Assembly: GCF_007859655.1 (NCBI RefSeq)
Contig: NZ_CP042304.1
Coordinates: forward strand, 2,232,001 to 2,296,000
DNA from: Devosia ginsengisoli
Lineage (GTDB): Bacteria; Pseudomonadota; Alphaproteobacteria; Rhizobiales; Devosiaceae
Direction: 5' to 3'
Length of the DNA: 64,000 nucleotides
Below are positions 29,175 through 37,934 of the stretch, piece after piece. Each line of letters opens with the position of its first letter. Position 1 is the first letter of the stretch. A program made the position numbers and the translations under genes. The notes under the pieces are model-generated. The model made no database searches. It was given only the letters and a program-made list of their open reading frames with translations, and was not told the DNA's origin.

Positions 29175-31433
29175 ATGAGGTCGACGCCCGCCACGCCCAG
29201 CCTGTTGCTTGTCGCGATCACGCTGTTCTGCGTGGCGCTGGCCTTCGGTCTTGTCGTGGCGGCGACCTCGTTCAATTCCCTGTCGCTGCGGCTCATGCCC
29301 ACCGACGGGGATGCCGTGCTCATCACCCAGGTGCATGACGGGGCGGTGTTTTCCGAACCGGGCCCGCGCTGGGCCACTGTGCTCAAGGCCATCGGCAGCG
29401 CCCCGCCCGACGGCGCGCGTCCGGCCGATTGGCCCGCGCCCCTGCCGGTCACCAGTGCGGACCTGCTGCCCGAGCCTGACAGCCTCGCCAGCTATGCCGA
29501 ATATGACGCCTTCCTCGCGCGCCAGTCCGCCCTGGCCGATGTCATGGCGGCCGATGCGGTCGAGCTTTACCTGCAGGACATCTTCACCCAGGAAGAATTC
29601 ACCTCGGTCCTTTATACCGACTATCGCGACGTCACCGCGCTGGGTGACGGCTTCTGGCTGCAATTGCTGACCGGGGTTGCCGCACTGCTCATCGCCGGCT
29701 GGGTCTGGGCTTTGCGTCCACGACATATCGGGCCGATCATGTTCCTGATCAGCGCCATCGGACTGACCTGCTCCACCGCGACCTCGGCGCTTTATGCGAA
29801 CAGGGAACTGGCGCTGCATGCCGACCTCTATGCCATGCTGGTGCCCATCAACCATCTCGGCGTCGTGACCTTCGGCCTCGCCATGATCGGCCTGTTGCTC
29901 AGCTATCCACGGCAACTGGTTAACCCGCGCTGGTTCTGGCTGCTGCCGGTCATCGGCGCCGCCTATATGGTTTTCGATACCAGCCATGTCGAACTGGGTC
30001 TCGGCCCGTCCCAGCTTTATGTCTTCATCGCGCTGGCCATGCTGGGCATTCTCGCCGCCATCGCGCTGCAATGGCGCGCCACGCGCGGAAGCCCGCCGGA
30101 TCGGGCGGCACTGGGCTGGCTGGGCCTGTCCGTGGTGGCCGGCGCCGGCGCCTATACTTTGCTCGGCGCCGCGCCCATCCTGCTCGACACGCCTTTCGCG
30201 CTGCCGCAAAGCCATGTCACCAGTGTGCTCGTCGTCATCTATGCCGGGCTCGCGCTCGGGCTCAGCCGCTATCGCCTGTTCGACCTGGGCGAGTGGTCCT
30301 ATCGGGTGCTGTTCTACACCGTTGGCGCGCTGGTGCTGCTGGCACTCGATGCCGCTGTCATCTACCTGCTCAATATCGATGCCGCGCCGGCTCTGGGCAT
30401 TTCGCTGCTGCTGGTTGCCTTCATCTACCTGCCCTTCCGCGACTGGATCTGGCGCCGTGCCACTGCCCGCCGGGCCATCGGGCAGGATGAGCTGTTTTCC
30501 GCCGCGCTCGACGTGGCCTTCGCGCCATCGCCGTCGCAAAGCGCGGCGCGCTGGCAGGCCCTGCTGCGCCGTTTGTTCGATCCGCTGCAGATCATCGAGA
30601 CCGAACCGGCCAGCTCCCAGCCCGCAATGGGCGAGGACGGGCTATCGATGCAATTGCCCGCCGTGGCCGGGGCGCCGCCTTTGCGCCTGACCTATCCCTT
30701 TGCCGGGCGCGGGCTGTTCTCGCCCAATCATCTCAAGCTCGCCACCAACCTGGTGTCGCTCACCGAACGCGCCGAGGAAGGCCGCGAGGCCTATATGCGC
30801 GGCGTGGGCGAGGAGCGGCGCCGCATGGCGCGCGACCTGCATGACGATGTCGGCGCAAGGCTGCTGACTGGCCTTCACACCGCCGACGACACCACGCGCC
30901 CGACGCTGCAGGCGGCGCTCAGCGATATCCGCGCCATCGTCAGCGGCCTGTCGGGTGAGGAAGCCAGCCTCGACCGCGTGCTGGCCGAAACCCGCCACGA
31001 AGCCGCCCGCCGGCTCGAAGCGGCGGAAATCATGCTCGACTGGCCCCTGCCCGAAGCCGAGATCGAGGCGATCCAGCTTGACTATCGGTTGCACAAGGCA
31101 CTGACCTCGGCGGTGCGCGAAATCGTCTCCAACGCCATCCGCCATTCCGGCGCCAGCCGCTTCACGGTGACGGCCAGCCTCTCGCCCGGACAACTGGCGC
31201 TGCATTTCGCCGACAATGGCAAGGGCATGCCATCAGAGGCACTGGCCGGGGAAACAGCAGGCTTCGGCCTGCGCAACCTGCGCCACCGCATCGAGGATGT
31301 CGGCGGGCATCTGACGCTGGCCGCCCAAGCCACCGGCACCACGATCACGCTCGATATTCCGCTGGTGCTGGCGCCCCACACCCCGGAACCGGGGGTGCTG
31401 GAACCGGCCGATCCGCTTAATTCACCGCTATGA
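29175..31433 (+). CDS. Membrane sensor histidine kinase with novel input region
   Basis: This two-component sensor of the NarL/DegS (HisKA_3) type has 752 aa. After an N-terminal helix, about 110 periplasmic residues follow, then roughly seven or eight membrane helices from residue 155 to 425. The cytoplasmic part carries the phospho-acceptor motif RDLHDDVGARL (His556) and a GHKL ATPase domain with N-box EIVSNAIRHS and G-boxes DNGKGMPS and GFGLRNLRHRIEDVGG. I recognise no named sensor domain in the N-terminal half. The stop overlaps the response-regulator ATG, so the pair is co-translated. Confidence 0.85.
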   Translation: MRSTPATPSLLLVAITLFCVALAFGLVVAATSFNSLSLRLMPTDGDAVLITQVHDGAVFSEPGPRWATVLKAIGSAPPDGARPADWPAPLPVTSADLLPEPDSLASYAEYDAFLARQSALADVMAADAVELYLQDIFTQEEFTSVLYTDYRDVTALGDGFWLQLLTGVAALLIAGWVWALRPRHIGPIMFLISAIGLTCSTATSALYANRELALHADLYAMLVPINHLGVVTFGLAMIGLLLSYPRQLVNPRWFWLLPVIGAAYMVFDTSHVELGLGPSQLYVFIALAMLGILAAIALQWRATRGSPPDRAALGWLGLSVVAGAGAYTLLGAAPILLDTPFALPQSHVTSVLVVIYAGLALGLSRYRLFDLGEWSYRVLFYTVGALVLLALDAAVIYLLNIDAAPALGISLLLVAFIYLPFRDWIWRRATARRAIGQDELFSAALDVAFAPSPSQSAARWQALLRRLFDPLQIIETEPASSQPAMGEDGLSMQLPAVAGAPPLRLTYPFAGRGLFSPNHLKLATNLVSLTERAEEGREAYMRGVGEERRRMARDLHDDVGARLLTGLHTADDTTRPTLQAALSDIRAIVSGLSGEEASLDRVLAETRHEAARRLEAAEIMLDWPLPEAEIEAIQLDYRLHKALTSAVREIVSNAIRHSGASRFTVTASLSPGQLALHFADNGKGMPSEALAGETAGFGLRNLRHRIEDVGGHLTLAAQATGTTITLDIPLVLAPHTPEPGVLEPADPLNSPL

Positions 31434-32086
31434 CTGTCGAACCCGTCGCTGCCCGCCTGTGCCTGCTGATCGAGGATCAACCCCGTACCCGCGACTGGAT
31501 GCTGGTCGTGCTGGCCTCGGCCTTTCCCGACCTGCGCATCGAAACCGCGGGCACGCTCAAGGCCGCCCATGCCTGGCTCGACCGCCACGGCGCCGGCCTC
31601 TGGCTCGCCATCATCGATATAGGCCTGCCCGACGGTTCGGGCGTCGATATCGTGCGGCGCCTCAATCGCGATCACCCCCAGGTGCTTCCCGTTGTCGCCA
31701 CAATCTATGACGATGACGCGCATCTGTTCGAGGCCATCGCTGCCGGCGCCCGCGGCTATGTGCTCAAGGACGAGGAAGCGGACCTGCTGGTCAATTATCT
31801 GCGCCGCATCGAGCGCGGCGAGCCGCCTTTGTCGCCCTCCATCGCTCACCGCATGCTGAGCCATTTCCGCGCGCCCGCCGTGGTCAAGGACGAAGCCGGC
31901 CTCAGCCCACGCGAAACCGAGGTGCTGACCCTGCTCGCCCGCGGCATGACCGTCTCGGAAGCCGCTTCACGCCTGAGCCTGCAACCGCAGACCGTCGCGT
32001 CCTATGTCAAGGTGATCTACCAGAAACTCTGCGTCACCAGCCGAGCGGAGGCGACACGCGAAGCGGTGAGGCGGGGGCTGGCCTAG
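31430..32086 (+). CDS. LuxR/NarL-family response regulator
   Basis: This is the partner of the kinase just upstream (ATGA overlap). Its 218 aa comprise a receiver domain with phospho-acceptor Asp63 (IIDIGLPDGSG), conserved acidic pair ED near residue 15 and Lys in YVLKDEEAD. A C-terminal LuxR-type helix-turn-helix follows (LSPRETEVLTLLARG, QPQTVASYVKVIYQKL). It should act as a DNA-binding transcription factor. Targets are unknown. The neighbouring small ORF at 32157 is a possible one. Confidence 0.92.
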   Translation: MTVEPVAARLCLLIEDQPRTRDWMLVVLASAFPDLRIETAGTLKAAHAWLDRHGAGLWLAIIDIGLPDGSGVDIVRRLNRDHPQVLPVVATIYDDDAHLFEAIAAGARGYVLKDEEADLLVNYLRRIERGEPPLSPSIAHRMLSHFRAPAVVKDEAGLSPRETEVLTLLARGMTVSEAASRLSLQPQTVASYVKVIYQKLCVTSRAEATREAVRRGLA

Positions 32087-32156
32087 GCTCCCCCCCGAAC
32101 CGGGGCTGATCCCTGAGCTTAACTGGCCCATTCTCCGCAGCAGCCGGAGAAGACCG

Positions 32157-32297
32157 ATGAAACTGCGCTCTGCCTTGACCATTCTCGCCATTGCCGTCAT
32201 GGCGATATTGCTGTTCCTGCCGGCCGATATCCGTGCGGCGCCTCTGCCCGGCCCCGACGATACGCGCCTCGAAGGCTCTACAGCCCCAGGAACCTGA
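32157..32297 (+). CDS. Small exported peptide, 46 aa
   Basis: This is a 46-codon frame with a good ribosome-binding site (CCGGAGAAG, 6 bases before ATG). The peptide has a positively charged start, a hydrophobic stretch (residues 7-21) and a possible signal-peptidase site near ADIRA-A, then a short acidic tail. It may be a genuine small exported or membrane peptide, co-transcribed with the two-component pair 70 bp upstream. Its last 20 bases overlap the 3' end of the convergent dehydrogenase. Nothing homologous is recognised, and it could be a gene remnant. Confidence 0.4.
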   Translation: MKLRSALTILAIAVMAILLFLPADIRAAPLPGPDDTRLEGSTAPGT

Positions 32298-33312
32298 TCG
32301 TATCCGGATCGACCGGCACGCCTTCCTGCTGCCGGTGCGCCATTTCTTCCCATTCGCGGTCGCCCGGGGCCATCACGCGTTCGGCGCCCTCGCGCACCGG
32401 GGCGCTGCGCAGGCTGGCGAGGTAGCGCGTGATCATCGCCCCGAACAGCTCGCGCCCGACGAACTTGTCCGGGTCGATGACCAGCACGAAATGGCCCATG
32501 TTCCGCGGCGTCGAAATATCGTCCCCGCCATACATGGGGATGAAATCGGTATCGAGTGTCGTGCCGGTCAGCAGCGCCGAGAACAGCGTGGCCACCCCGG
32601 CCAGAGCCGCGCCCTTGTAGCCATATTCGGCTCCGCCCAGCGGCAGCAGCATGTCGGCGGTATTGGGGTCCGTGGTTGCACCGCCATGCTTGTCTGCCGC
32701 CACACCGTCAGGCAGTTCCAGCTCCAGCGAGCGATGCAGCAGCACGCGATTCATCGGAATGGACGAGGTTGCCATGTCGAGCAGCCAGGGCCTGCTGTCC
32801 GGCACCGGCGCGGCGAAGGCCAGCGGATTGGTGCCGTGGAACCGTGCCGCGCCATCGAACAGGGCCACCATGGAATCGGTATTGGTCGTGGCGAAGGTGA
32901 CGAAGCCCCGCTCCGCGCCAGCAAGCGCATAGGCGCCCGCCGCGCCCAGATGGGACGAATGGGCAATGCCTACCGCTCCCACGCCGGCCTTTTGCGCCAG
33001 CTCTATCCCCACCTCGACGGCATGATAGGCCGCGTAATGCCCCAGCCCGTCATCGCCATCCACCATGGCGCTGCCGGCAGCACGGATATCCACCTTGAGC
33101 TGCGGATTCTTGTTGAGCCGGCCACCGGCCAGCATGTTGCAATAGTGTTCCGTCAGCCGCACGCCATGGCTGTCCACGCCGACCAGCGACGCGTGCAGCA
33201 TGGCCCTGGTGGCCGCTGTGAGCGATGCCTCGCTGGCTCCTGCTTCGCGCAGCCGCGTGGCGACTTTCTCCTCAAGCAGCGTCGCCGGAAACCGTTGCGA
33301 TGAACTTTCCAA
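32278..33312 (-). CDS. Malate/L-lactate dehydrogenase family oxidoreductase (Ldh2)
   Basis: This NAD(P)-dependent dehydrogenase is of the Ldh2/YlbC/ureidoglycolate dehydrogenase family, about 344 aa. I place the start at the TTG at 33312 because GGGGAG lies nine bases upstream. A start at 33390 would translate part of a palindromic repeat (PAFAGMT), which is clearly not coding. Typical motifs are the active-site DSHGVRLTEHY, the loop AHSSHLGAAGAYA, and NPLAFAAPVP. Known substrates of the family include malate, lactate, ureidoglycolate and sugar-acid derivatives; which applies is unclear. It is divergent from the oxygenase operon. Confidence 0.88.
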   Translation of the reverse strand: MESSSQRFPATLLEEKVATRLREAGASEASLTAATRAMLHASLVGVDSHGVRLTEHYCNMLAGGRLNKNPQLKVDIRAAGSAMVDGDDGLGHYAAYHAVEVGIELAQKAGVGAVGIAHSSHLGAAGAYALAGAERGFVTFATTNTDSMVALFDGAARFHGTNPLAFAAPVPDSRPWLLDMATSSIPMNRVLLHRSLELELPDGVAADKHGGATTDPNTADMLLPLGGAEYGYKGAALAGVATLFSALLTGTTLDTDFIPMYGGDDISTPRNMGHFVLVIDPDKFVGRELFGAMITRYLASLRSAPVREGAERVMAPGDREWEEMAHRQQEGVPVDPDTIRFLGL

Positions 33313-33346
33313 GTCTAAAATCTCCCCGACACCAGCCAGTCGCGGT

Positions 33347-33423
33347 GTCATTCCCGCGAAAGCGGGAACCTCCGTTGGCCGAACCCTCATCGAAACAGAG
33401 GTCCCCGCTTTCGCGGGGATGAC
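33347..33423. repeat. Intergenic palindromic repeat, type C
   Basis: Arms at 33347-33376 and 33393-33423 match the element at 8738-8809 closely (GTCATTCCCGCGAAAGCGGG ... CCCCGCTTTCGCGGGGATGAC). It lies between the divergent Ldh2-like gene and the oxygenase operon. Confidence 0.85.
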
Positions 33424-33550
33424 TCAATGTGTGGTGGAACATTAGCGGCCACGACCTCATCCGTCATTCACACAACGGAGATTCCCGCTGACCGGGCATG
33501 ACACCGCGGATCGGGCGGACTATGCTCAGCGCCAACAGTTGAGACCTGCA

Positions 33551-34444
33551 ATGACGACCATCGATCCCACTACCCGCGACCTCTGGCAGGTCATAGCCGC
33601 CACCGACGAAGTGCCTGTCGGCATGGTCGAGACCACTGTCCTGCTCGATGTCAGGCTCGCCCTGACCCGCGACACGTCAGGCAATCCCGTGGTCTGGCGC
33701 CGTACCAATGAGGAGCAGGACGACGAGATCGACCCCGAAACCGTGCTCGATCGTCTCCCCGTTATCACCGGCTATGGCTATGTCTGGACCAGCCTGGGCA
33801 ATCCGCCCAGGGAACTGTTTCCCATCCCCGAATATGCCGAAGCCGACCGCAAGAACATGAGCTGCGGCTCGATCGGCCTGGCCGTATCGGCCCCGCGCGC
33901 GGTGGAAAATTTTCTCGACATGGGCCACTTCCCCTATGTCCATACCGACATTCTCGGCGCCGAACCGCATACCGAGGTCAAGGAATATGACGTCGAGGTG
34001 TCCGAGGAACGCGACGAGGTGCTCGCCACCCGCTGCAAGTTCATCCAGCCCCGCGCCGCCAAGTCGGCGACCGAGGCCATGGAAGTCGAATACGTCTATC
34101 GCGTGCCGCACCCGTTCTGCTCGGTGCTCTACAAATCCTGCCCCGAGGACGAGAGCCGCCGCGACGTCATCGCCATTTTCCTGCAGCCGATGACCGAAGA
34201 GCGCTGCCGCGCCCACCTGCTGCAGTCGATGATCGATTCCGAATCCACCATTACCGACCTGCGCCGCTTCCAGCAGACCATTTTCGGCCAGGACAAGCCG
34301 ATCCTCGAAAACCAGTATCCCAAGCGCCTGCCGCTCGACCCACGCGCCGAAACGCCGATCCGCGCCGACAAGAGCGCCATCGCCTATCGCCGCTGGCTGA
34401 GCCAGAAGGGCATCACCTATGGCGTGATCCCGATGGCAAGCTGA
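33551..34444 (+). CDS. Ring-hydroxylating oxygenase catalytic subunit lacking the Rieske cluster ligands
   Basis: This 297-aa protein resembles the VanA/LigX type of oxygenase alpha subunit in its C-terminal two thirds. The mononuclear-iron motif is complete (N120, D123, H126, H131 in ENFLDMGHFPYVH), and the ending with FGQDKPILENQ and ADKSAIAYRRWL is typical. The N-terminal part still shows the Rieske-fold frame (DLWQVIAATDEVPVG, LALTRDTSGN, GYGYVWTSLGNPP). The CxH and CxxH pairs that hold the cluster are absent, because the segment between is shortened and replaced. An electron donor must come from elsewhere, and the next gene supplies a Rieske domain. The start is the ATG at 33551. Substrate unknown. 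Confidence 0.85.
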   Translation: MTTIDPTTRDLWQVIAATDEVPVGMVETTVLLDVRLALTRDTSGNPVVWRRTNEEQDDEIDPETVLDRLPVITGYGYVWTSLGNPPRELFPIPEYAEADRKNMSCGSIGLAVSAPRAVENFLDMGHFPYVHTDILGAEPHTEVKEYDVEVSEERDEVLATRCKFIQPRAAKSATEAMEVEYVYRVPHPFCSVLYKSCPEDESRRDVIAIFLQPMTEERCRAHLLQSMIDSESTITDLRRFQQTIFGQDKPILENQYPKRLPLDPRAETPIRADKSAIAYRRWLSQKGITYGVIPMAS

Positions 34445-34534
34445 TCCGATGCAGCGCGCCTCGTACGCCAAGGCCCGCAAGAAAACGACCTCATCCGATC
34501 GTGGCGCGATCCCTGACTATCCTCGGATGACCGA

Positions 34535-36241
34535 ATGACTCTCTCCCTCTCCGACCCCACCTGGTACCCCATCGCCTCGAGCGAGGACCTGCCCTTCCGC
34601 CATGTTTATCAGGGCCAGTTGCTCGGCCGCGAACTCGCCGTCTGGCGGGCCGATGACGGCAATGTCAATGTCTGGGAAAACCGGTGCCTGCATCGCGGAG
34701 TGCGCCTCTCCATCGGCATCAACGAAGGCGGCGAGCTCAAATGCCAGTATCACGGCTGGCGCTATGCCAACCGCTCGGCCGGCTGCACCTATATTCCGGC
34801 CCACCCCGCCGATGCCCCGGCCCGCCGCATCCAGAACCGCACCTATCCGGTGCGCGAGGCCTATGGCCTCATCTGGTCGGCCGCTAATGACCAGCAGGCT
34901 TTCCGCCCCTTTGCCGGCGCCGAAGGGCATGACTGGTTCGCGCTTCGCCCCGTGCCGGTCAATGCCGCACCCGAGGATGTGCTGGCCGCGCTTGGCGGAC
35001 TCGCGCCAGACGACCAGCCGGCCGATCTGCTGCCCGGCCTCGCCGTTCGTTTTGGCGGCATCTATTACTTCGTCCAGCCCGTCGATGCCGGCCGTGCCGT
35101 GATCCGCGGCCTGCTGCGCGAGCAGCCAGTCGATGCAGTGGCGACCCTCCGCCACTACAATGAGTTGCTGTCCAAGCTGCGCGACCGCCTCGAACGCTCG
35201 GCCGCCCGCAAGCCGGCGCCCGAGCCGCTGCAGCCTGCATACGACAAGGTCTCGGCCGACCTAGCCACCATGCCCGATATCGCCATTCCCAAGGGCAATA
35301 CCATCACCGTCATGGTCAAGCGCAAATGGGTCAGCGCCGATGGCGTTATCGGCTTCGAGCTGGCGGGGCGCGACGGGCACCTTCCCACGTTCCAGCCCGG
35401 CGCCCATATCGACCTGCATTTGCCCAATGGCATGACGCGGCAATATTCCATCACCAATGGGCCGGGCGAGCTGATGAGCTATATCATCGGCGTCAAGCAG
35501 GAGAGCGCTTCCAAGGGCGGCTCCAAGGTGCTGGTCGAAACCGTGCGCGAGGGCGACCTGCTCTCCATTTCCGAGCCGCGCAACAATTTCCCGCTGCGCC
35601 GCGACGCTATCAGAACCGTGCTGATCGCGGGCGGCATCGGCATCACGCCTTTGCTCTCCATGGCACGCTTCCTAGACAAGTCCGCCTTGCCCTACGAATT
35701 GCATTACTTCACCCGGGCCGGCGAAACCGTCGCCTTCCGCAGCGAACTCGAGGCGTTGCATGGCAAGGTGATCTTCCACACCGGCCTGCCCCGCGCCGAA
35801 ATCGGCACTGCCATCGCCACGGCCCTGGGCCAGTGGAGCATGGCCCAGCATGTCTATGTCTGCGGCCCCGGCCCGATGCTCGAAACCGTCCGCGACACCG
35901 CTGCCGCGCAGGGCTGGCCGGATGAGTCGATCCATTTCGAATATTTCAAGAATGACAAGATCATCGACAATTCGTCGGCCTTCGATGTCGAACTCGCGCG
36001 TTCGGCCATGACGCTGCATGTGCCTTCGGGCAAATCCATCATGGAAGTGATGCGCGAGGCCGGCCTCACCGTGCCCTCATCCTGCGAACAGGGTGCCTGC
36101 GGCACCTGCCTCACCACGGTCATCGAAGGCGAGGTGGACCATCAGGACGTCTATCTCAACGACAGCGAAAAACGCGCCAATAGCTGCATGATGACCTGCG
36201 TAAGCAGGGCGAAATCGGCCCGCCTGGTGCTGGATATCTGA
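34535..36241 (+). CDS. Rieske domain fused to a flavin and ferredoxin reductase
   Basis: This 568-aa multidomain electron carrier begins with an intact Rieske domain (C51-x-H53, C70-x2-H73). A middle region (about 125-215) looks like a worn-down piece of an oxygenase domain (GIYYFVQPVDAGRAVIRGLL). Then come a flavin-binding domain with R302-x-Y304-S305, an NAD-binding domain with GGIGITP at 366-372, and a plant-type 2Fe-2S domain with C517, C522, C525 and C555. The last three domains match PDR/VanB reductases. It should pass electrons NADH - flavin - 2Fe-2S - Rieske - partner oxygenase. It sits 90 bp after the oxygenase and 2 bp before the GST gene. Confidence 0.9.
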   Translation: MTLSLSDPTWYPIASSEDLPFRHVYQGQLLGRELAVWRADDGNVNVWENRCLHRGVRLSIGINEGGELKCQYHGWRYANRSAGCTYIPAHPADAPARRIQNRTYPVREAYGLIWSAANDQQAFRPFAGAEGHDWFALRPVPVNAAPEDVLAALGGLAPDDQPADLLPGLAVRFGGIYYFVQPVDAGRAVIRGLLREQPVDAVATLRHYNELLSKLRDRLERSAARKPAPEPLQPAYDKVSADLATMPDIAIPKGNTITVMVKRKWVSADGVIGFELAGRDGHLPTFQPGAHIDLHLPNGMTRQYSITNGPGELMSYIIGVKQESASKGGSKVLVETVREGDLLSISEPRNNFPLRRDAIRTVLIAGGIGITPLLSMARFLDKSALPYELHYFTRAGETVAFRSELEALHGKVIFHTGLPRAEIGTAIATALGQWSMAQHVYVCGPGPMLETVRDTAAAQGWPDESIHFEYFKNDKIIDNSSAFDVELARSAMTLHVPSGKSIMEVMREAGLTVPSSCEQGACGTCLTTVIEGEVDHQDVYLNDSEKRANSCMMTCVSRAKSARLVLDI

Positions 36242-36243
36242 CC

Positions 36244-36894
36244 ATGGCCATTACCCTTTACGACTTCGAACTGTCAGGGAACTGCTACAAGCTCCGCCTG
36301 CTGATGGGCATCCTCAAGCTGCGCTACGACATCGTGCCGGTGGATTTCTATCCCGGCCGCCAGCACAAGGCCGATTGGTTCCTGCGCCTCAACCCCTTCG
36401 GCCAGCTCCCCGTGTTGCAGGACGGCGACCTGACCCTGTCGGATTCCGGCGCCATCCTCACCTATCTGGCGAAGAAATATGACGAGACCGGCCTGTGGTT
36501 TCCCGATGATCCGGCTATCACGGCCGAAGTGCTGCGCTGGCATGCCGTGGCCGACGACATCACGTCCACGGCCTCGGCCGCGCGGCTGGCACTGGGTTTC
36601 TTCTACGATTTCGACGTCGAAAAGGCCCAGAGGGGCGCTCACCGCATCTTCCGGTTGATGGATGAGCATCTCTGGTTCGGCGAGCGCGAAGGCCGCGACT
36701 GGTTGTGTTCACCTGCGCACCCGACGACGGCCGATATCGCCTGCTTCCCCTACGTCATGCTGAGCGAAGAAGGCGGCATTTCCCGCCAGGACTATCCAGC
36801 CTTGCGGCGGTGGACCGACCGGGTGCGGCGGATACCGGCTTTCACCGTGATGTCAGGGGTTTTCCCAGCCGGTCGGGCGGTGGAAGAGGCGTAG
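36244..36894 (+). CDS. Glutathione S-transferase family protein
   Basis: This 216-aa GST has the N-terminal thioredoxin-fold domain (YDFELSGNCYKLRLLMGIL, with NPFGQLPVLQDGDLTLSDSGAI forming the glutathione site) and an all-helical C-terminal domain (TTADIACFPYVMLSEEGG). It follows the Rieske-reductase gene by two bases, so it belongs to the same operon. It may process a reactive oxygenase product or act in its cleavage, but the sequence does not show which. Confidence 0.9.
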   Translation: MAITLYDFELSGNCYKLRLLMGILKLRYDIVPVDFYPGRQHKADWFLRLNPFGQLPVLQDGDLTLSDSGAILTYLAKKYDETGLWFPDDPAITAEVLRWHAVADDITSTASAARLALGFFYDFDVEKAQRGAHRIFRLMDEHLWFGEREGRDWLCSPAHPTTADIACFPYVMLSEEGGISRQDYPALRRWTDRVRRIPAFTVMSGVFPAGRAVEEA

Positions 36895-36905
36895 CGACCC
36901 GATCA

Positions 36906-37934
36906 TTAGGGCGGATAGCGATGGTCCCCGCCCTGCCAGTCGCGCACGGTAAAGCATCCGTCGCCGCCTGATATGGCGCTGGCCCCGATTTCTGCCTTGC
37001 CGTGTCCGCCGGGAATGTCGAGCACATAGGTCGGCTGCGCCAGCCCGGAAATCCGGCCGCGCAGGGCCGAAACCAATTGCTGCCCCTCTTCGATGCCAAG
37101 GCGGAAATGGCTGGTTCCCGGCGCCAGGTCGGGGTGGTGCAGGTAATAGGGCTTCACCCGGTTTTCGACGAAAGCCTTCATCAGGTCAGCCAGCGTGTCG
37201 ACATCGTCATTGACGCCCCTGAGCAGCACCGACTGGCTGACCAGCACCACGCCGCCATCGGCCAGCCGCGCCAGCGCTGCCTTGGCCTGGGGCGTGAATT
37301 CGCGCGGATGATTGGCATGCACCGCCAGATAGGTGGTCTTGCCGCTGGCCTTGAATGCCGCGACCATGTCGCCATCCACCCGGTCCGGCTCCACCACCGG
37401 CACGCGCGTATGGAAGCGCACGATCTTCAGATGCTCAATATCAGCCAGCCGCTCCATGATATCGCGCAGGCGCCGGGGCGACAGCACCAGCGGGTCACCC
37501 CCGGTGAGGATGACCTCCCAGATTTCGGCGTGGTCCGCGATATAGGCGATAGCCGCGTCGAGCTCGGTCGCGGTCAACGTGCCCAGGCCCTGCGGCCCCA
37601 CCATTTCGCGACGGAAGCAGAAGCGGCAATAGACCGGGCAGACATGCACCGCCTTGAGCAGCACCCGATCAGGATAGCGATGTACGATGCCTTCCACCGG
37701 CGAATGGGAAAGGTCGCCGATCGGGTCAGCCCGCTCCTCCGGCGTGGTCACCAGCTCGGCCGCATCAGGCACGAATTGGCGGGCGATGGGATCGTCCGGG
37801 TCTGCCGCATCGATCAGCGCGGCCACATCAGGCGTGATGGCGATGGCATATCTGGCCGCCACGGCGTCAAGGCCGACGCCATCGCTCAGTCCGGCATCGA
37901 CCAGCGCCTCCACGGTCTTGATGGCGGCGCTCAT
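36906..37934 (-). CDS. epmB: EF-P beta-lysylation radical SAM protein EpmB (lysine 2,3-aminomutase)
   Basis: EpmB converts L-lysine to beta-lysine for attachment to EF-P by EpmA. At 342 aa, it has the radical SAM cluster motif CPVYCRFC, preceded by HRYPDRVLLKAVHV, and the PLP-binding and substrate region GGDPLVLSPRRL. The start at 37934 overlaps the epmA stop by ATGA; a GTG/ATG a few codons upstream (37952) is possible but lies inside epmA. It is convergent with the GST gene. Confidence 0.94.
   Translation of the reverse strand: MSAAIKTVEALVDAGLSDGVGLDAVAARYAIAITPDVAALIDAADPDDPIARQFVPDAAELVTTPEERADPIGDLSHSPVEGIVHRYPDRVLLKAVHVCPVYCRFCFRREMVGPQGLGTLTATELDAAIAYIADHAEIWEVILTGGDPLVLSPRRLRDIMERLADIEHLKIVRFHTRVPVVEPDRVDGDMVAAFKASGKTTYLAVHANHPREFTPQAKAALARLADGGVVLVSQSVLLRGVNDDVDTLADLMKAFVENRVKPYYLHHPDLAPGTSHFRLGIEEGQQLVSALRGRISGLAQPTYVLDIPGGHGKAEIGASAISGGDGCFTVRDWQGGDHRYPP

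Noticed and set aside
32278..33390. Start of the Ldh2-like gene at 33390
   Set aside because: The extra codons translate a palindromic repeat.
33551..34444. The Rieske-less oxygenase as a truncated pseudogene
   Set aside because: It has its own start, the iron motif is complete, codon use is normal, and the missing Rieske domain is present in the next gene of the same operon.
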